Source: Hydrogenovibrio sp. UBA650 | Lineage (GTDB): Bacteria; Pseudomonadota; Gammaproteobacteria; Thiomicrospirales; Thiomicrospiraceae | NCBI GenBank assembly: GCA_002299245.1 | Contig: DBOI01000086.1 | Coordinates: 1-7,139, forward strand | Reading direction: 5' to 3' | DNA: 7,139 nucleotides | In this document: positions 4,782-7,139 of the stretch, piece by piece | How positions within the stretch are numbered: position 1 is the stretch's first letter | Layout of the letters: each line of letters starts with the position of its first letter | Program-made: the position numbers and the translations under genes | Notes under the pieces: model-generated | The model's database searches: none | What the model was told of the DNA's origin: nothing | What the model saw: the letters and a program-made list of their open reading frames with translations, nothing else

Positions 4782-7014
4782 GTTTAGAAGCTCCCCAGGT
4801 GTTAAGGGTTTGTTTGAGCTGATCGATATTAACAGGCTTAATCAGACAGTCATTCATCCCCACACCGATAACAGTATCGTAAACATCATCATAGGCATTG
4901 GCTGTCAGGGCAATTACCGGTATTGAACTCACTGTTTCAGAAGCTTCATTGCGGATTTTTTGAGTTGCCTCTAGCCCATCCATATTTGGCATCTGCATAT
5001 CCATTAATACCAGGTCAAACTGCTTATCTTGGTCATTGATTGCATTCCATGCTTCAAGCCCATCATTGGCAAGCGTAACTTCATGACCGAGCTTTCCAAG
5101 TATCGATTTGATTAAGAACTGGTTAGGCAAGTTATCTTCAGCTACCAGAATTGACAGGCCTGTTAAATCTTCCAAAACCTTATCCTGAGGTTTCGAAACT
5201 GTTGATTCTCCTTCTACAGTCTGGAAAGGAATCTCAAACCAGAAAGTACTACCTTCACCCTCCTTACTTTCAATTCCGATTTTTCCGTTCATAGCTTCGA
5301 CCAGCTTCTTACTGATAGCAAGACCAAGCCCTGTACCACCATACTTTTTAGAGGTTGAAGACTCTGCCTGGGCAAACTCGGAGAATAGCTTGGGGATATT
5401 TTCAGCGGCAATTCCAATGCCTGTATCAATAACCTCAAAGCGAACCGCATCCGAGTATCTAGGTTGATAAACCTTGACCGTCACCCCTCCTTCAGAGGTG
5501 AATTTAACTGCGTTACCTACTAAGTTTAACAATACCTGACGCAAACGCCCCTCGTCACCAAGTAAGTTTTGTTTGGCGTCTGGATAAATATCAGATTTGA
5601 GATAAATATTTCTTAGCTTGGCGTTTGTAGACGACATATCAATCACCGTATCAACCTGCTTTTTAAGGTCGAACGGCTGCAAATCGAGCTCTACTTTACC
5701 TGCCTCAAGTTTATTGAAATCGAGAATATCATTAATCAAGTAAAGCAGGTGTTCACCAGAGCGTTTAATCATCTCAACATGTTCGGCCATTTCAGGATCA
5801 ATACTGTCTGAAAGTAGCAATCCTGCATTACCAATCACAGAATTAAGAGGCGTTCTGATTTCATGACTCATTACCGATAAAAAATCCGCCTTGGCTTTAG
5901 CTGCATCTTCGGCAATTGCCCGAGCTTCTTTAAGCTCCTCTTCCATTGCTTTTCTATCAGAAATATCTAATGAGAAGCTCAGTAACCAGATTTCATAAGG
6001 TCTATTCGATTGCATAACTTGAATCGGAATCTTGCCAAATAGTAACCATGCCTCTTGATCTTTATCTTCTGATTCAGCTTCAAATATTGAGAGCTTTTCA
6101 GATAATTGGATACTCTTATCAAGCTCGGCTTTTTTCATTGAAACAGGCATTGGATAGACTTCATAATCAGTTCTGCCAATTACCTCGGTGCGAAGTTTGT
6201 TAGTTTGATTCTCTGCCTCTGCATTGAAGAATCGATAACAGCCTTGAGCATCTTTTACATAAATACTGATGGGAAGAGCATCTATCATTTGTTCAATTAG
6301 GGCTTCTCGTTGTTTCAATTCCAATTCAGTGTGTTTGCGTTCTGAGATATCTCTGATACTACCAGTCAGCCTTACTGGCAAATCATTGCTCCATTCCGCC
6401 TGGCCTTGAATCTGAACCCATTGTGAATAATGCTCACCAGTGATCATTCTAAATTCAACACTCAAAGGCCAGTCGGTTGCCAGATGACCTTCAATAGCCT
6501 CTTTCAATAAGCCAACATCTTCCGGATAAACCATATCGAGAAAACTCTGATAGCAATGCTCAAGCTGGGCACTAGAAACACCAATAATTTCATAAACTCT
6601 CGGAGTCAGGATAAATTGATCCTCTTCAATATCCCAATCAAAAACCCCAAGTGATGCCGATTCAACTACTTTTTGATAAAGGCCTGAGCATGAGAGATCA
6701 TTAGACGTCGATTCTTGCTTGGGAAAGAATTGAACAAGCACGCAGCCATCGAATGGTATAGCAATAAATTGATAAGAATTGAGTAAATTAGGTAACTGAT
6801 AATCGAAACTAGAAGAGCTATTTTTGGTAATCACTTCCATTAGTTCTAGTTTGAACATGGGATGGTCGTCAATCTCAAAATCTTGCCAAACAGATATTGC
6901 TGAGGCGTTCTGCCATAGTAGCGACCAACCACCATCATCGTCTCGACCAAACAGAACGCAGGCAACCGGGAGAGATTCGTACAGTTGTTCAACTTTTGGT
7001 TTGATATCTTTCAA
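4774..7014 (-). CDS. Soluble hybrid sensor histidine kinase (PAS sensors-HisKA-HATPase_c-REC)
   Basis: This is a cytoplasmic hybrid kinase that would autophosphorylate in response to a signal sensed by PAS domains, then pass phosphate to its own receiver. The 746-aa product has: an N-terminal PAS-like region (about 8-98); PAS 1 with PAC tail (about 112-226, ending GSIRDISERK); PAS 2 (about 236-355, ending DISDRK); a helical linker (356-375); HisKA with FLSVMSHEIRTPL (378-390) and phospho-accepting H384; HATPase_c with N box NLVGNAVKF (497-505), G1 DTGIGIA (530-536) and G2 GGTGLGL (559-565); and REC (about 620-740) with E626/D627, phospho-acceptor D672, T704 and K726. All catalytic residues are intact. 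There is no membrane helix or signal peptide. The start is TTG with AGGA 5 nt upstream; an in-frame TAG at 7050-7048 limits extension. No HPt domain or cognate regulator is in the window, and the ligand cannot be deduced. Confidence 0.93.
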   Translation of the reverse strand: MKDIKPKVEQLYESLPVACVLFGRDDDGGWSLLWQNASAISVWQDFEIDDHPMFKLELMEVITKNSSSSFDYQLPNLLNSYQFIAIPFDGCVLVQFFPKQESTSNDLSCSGLYQKVVESASLGVFDWDIEEDQFILTPRVYEIIGVSSAQLEHCYQSFLDMVYPEDVGLLKEAIEGHLATDWPLSVEFRMITGEHYSQWVQIQGQAEWSNDLPVRLTGSIRDISERKHTELELKQREALIEQMIDALPISIYVKDAQGCYRFFNAEAENQTNKLRTEVIGRTDYEVYPMPVSMKKAELDKSIQLSEKLSIFEAESEDKDQEAWLLFGKIPIQVMQSNRPYEIWLLSFSLDISDRKAMEEELKEARAIAEDAAKAKADFLSVMSHEIRTPLNSVIGNAGLLLSDSIDPEMAEHVEMIKRSGEHLLYLINDILDFNKLEAGKVELDLQPFDLKKQVDTVIDMSSTNAKLRNIYLKSDIYPDAKQNLLGDEGRLRQVLLNLVGNAVKFTSEGGVTVKVYQPRYSDAVRFEVIDTGIGIAAENIPKLFSEFAQAESSTSKKYGGTGLGLAISKKLVEAMNGKIGIESKEGEGSTFWFEIPFQTVEGESTVSKPQDKVLEDLTGLSILVAEDNLPNQFLIKSILGKLGHEVTLANDGLEAWNAINDQDKQFDLVLMDMQMPNMDGLEATQKIRNEASETVSSIPVIALTANAYDDVYDTVIGVGMNDCLIKPVNIDQLKQTLNTWGASKHS

Positions 7015-7019
7015 CGAAA

Positions 7020-7023
7020 TCCT
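7020..7023 (-). promoter_or_regulatory. Ribosome binding site deciding the TTG start of the kinase
   Basis: AGGA on the minus strand lies 5 nt before TTG at 7014-7012. No ATG or GTG occurs in frame between the upstream TAG (7050-7048) and this TTG. The next methionine, Met53, would cut into the first PAS-like region and was not chosen. Confidence 0.6.
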
Positions 7024-7049
7024 AGACCAGAAAATGTTAATTCGCTTCT

Positions 7050-7078
7050 ATTCTAGCTTTAAAAAAAGGGGGCGTTAT
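7050..7078 (-). promoter_or_regulatory. Candidate promoter of the hybrid kinase
   Basis: On the minus strand TAGAAT (7055-7050) is a five-of-six -10 match, 17 nt from ATAACG (7078-7073), which is a poor -35 (three of six). The start would be near 7043, giving a leader of about 30 nt that includes the AGGA site. The remainder up to 7139 is AT-rich, with no gene or clear operator recognised. Confidence 0.3.
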
Positions 7079-7139
7079 TACTTTTTACTGCATCGTCTTT
7101 AAAAATTATTATCAGACTTGTTGAAAGTAATTTTTTAGT

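Noticed and set aside
6824..7102. 92-codon open frame on the plus strand at the kinase 5' end
   Set aside because: It is antisense to the kinase N-terminus and its promoter region, Ser-rich and low in complexity, with no family resemblance.
1..7139. Mobile element, CRISPR array, phage or defence cassette, tRNA/rRNA or riboswitch
   Set aside because: I read both strands for terminal repeats, transposase or integrase motifs, regularly spaced repeats, tRNA-like arms and known leader structures and saw none. Every long frame belongs to an ordinary core or signalling family.

Overview
This window looks like chromosomal core DNA from a gammaproteobacterium that is moderately AT-rich by eye. The main clue is gene order: ffh is divergent from ypjD, and ypjD is followed by a CNNM/CorB-type membrane protein gene. 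This is the ffh-ypjD-yfjD arrangement I know from Escherichia coli, with protein lengths close to the E. coli ones. Low GC and protein style would fit sulfur-oxidising or methylotrophic gammaproteobacteria (Thiomicrospira- or Methylophaga-like), but I cannot fix the genus from the sequence alone.

Layout from left to right. (1) Positions 1-75 are the region downstream of ffh, with a compact GC-rich hairpin and no recognisable gene. (2) ffh, the SRP GTPase, lies on the minus strand. (3) A 293-bp AT-rich divergent spacer holds a likely ffh promoter with an A-tract (UP-like) repeat behind it, and a weaker candidate promoter for ypjD. (4) ypjD (an eight-helix CcsA/CcmC-related membrane protein), yfjD/corB (CNNM + CBS pair + CorC_HlyC domain) and an inositol-monophosphatase-family gene follow on the plus strand. 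The corB gene has its own good sigma70-type promoter and starts at TTG; its end overlaps the phosphatase start by 8 bp, so those two are an operon with likely translational coupling. (5) A large soluble hybrid histidine kinase (PAS-type sensors, HisKA, HATPase_c, REC) lies on the minus strand, convergent with the phosphatase and only 8 bp from it. Its promoter region fills the right end of the window.

Functionally, ffh serves co-translational membrane targeting. ypjD and corB encode inner-membrane proteins, the latter of a family linked to magnesium handling. The phosphatase belongs to a Mg2+-dependent family, so the coupled pair could share a divalent-cation theme (inference only). The kinase is an orphan in this window: no partner regulator or HPt protein is visible.

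I found no mobile element, CRISPR array, RNA gene, phage or defence cassette, and no convincing undescribed system. The observations below concern start codons, coupling, promoter architecture and small inverted repeats, and I rate them modestly.
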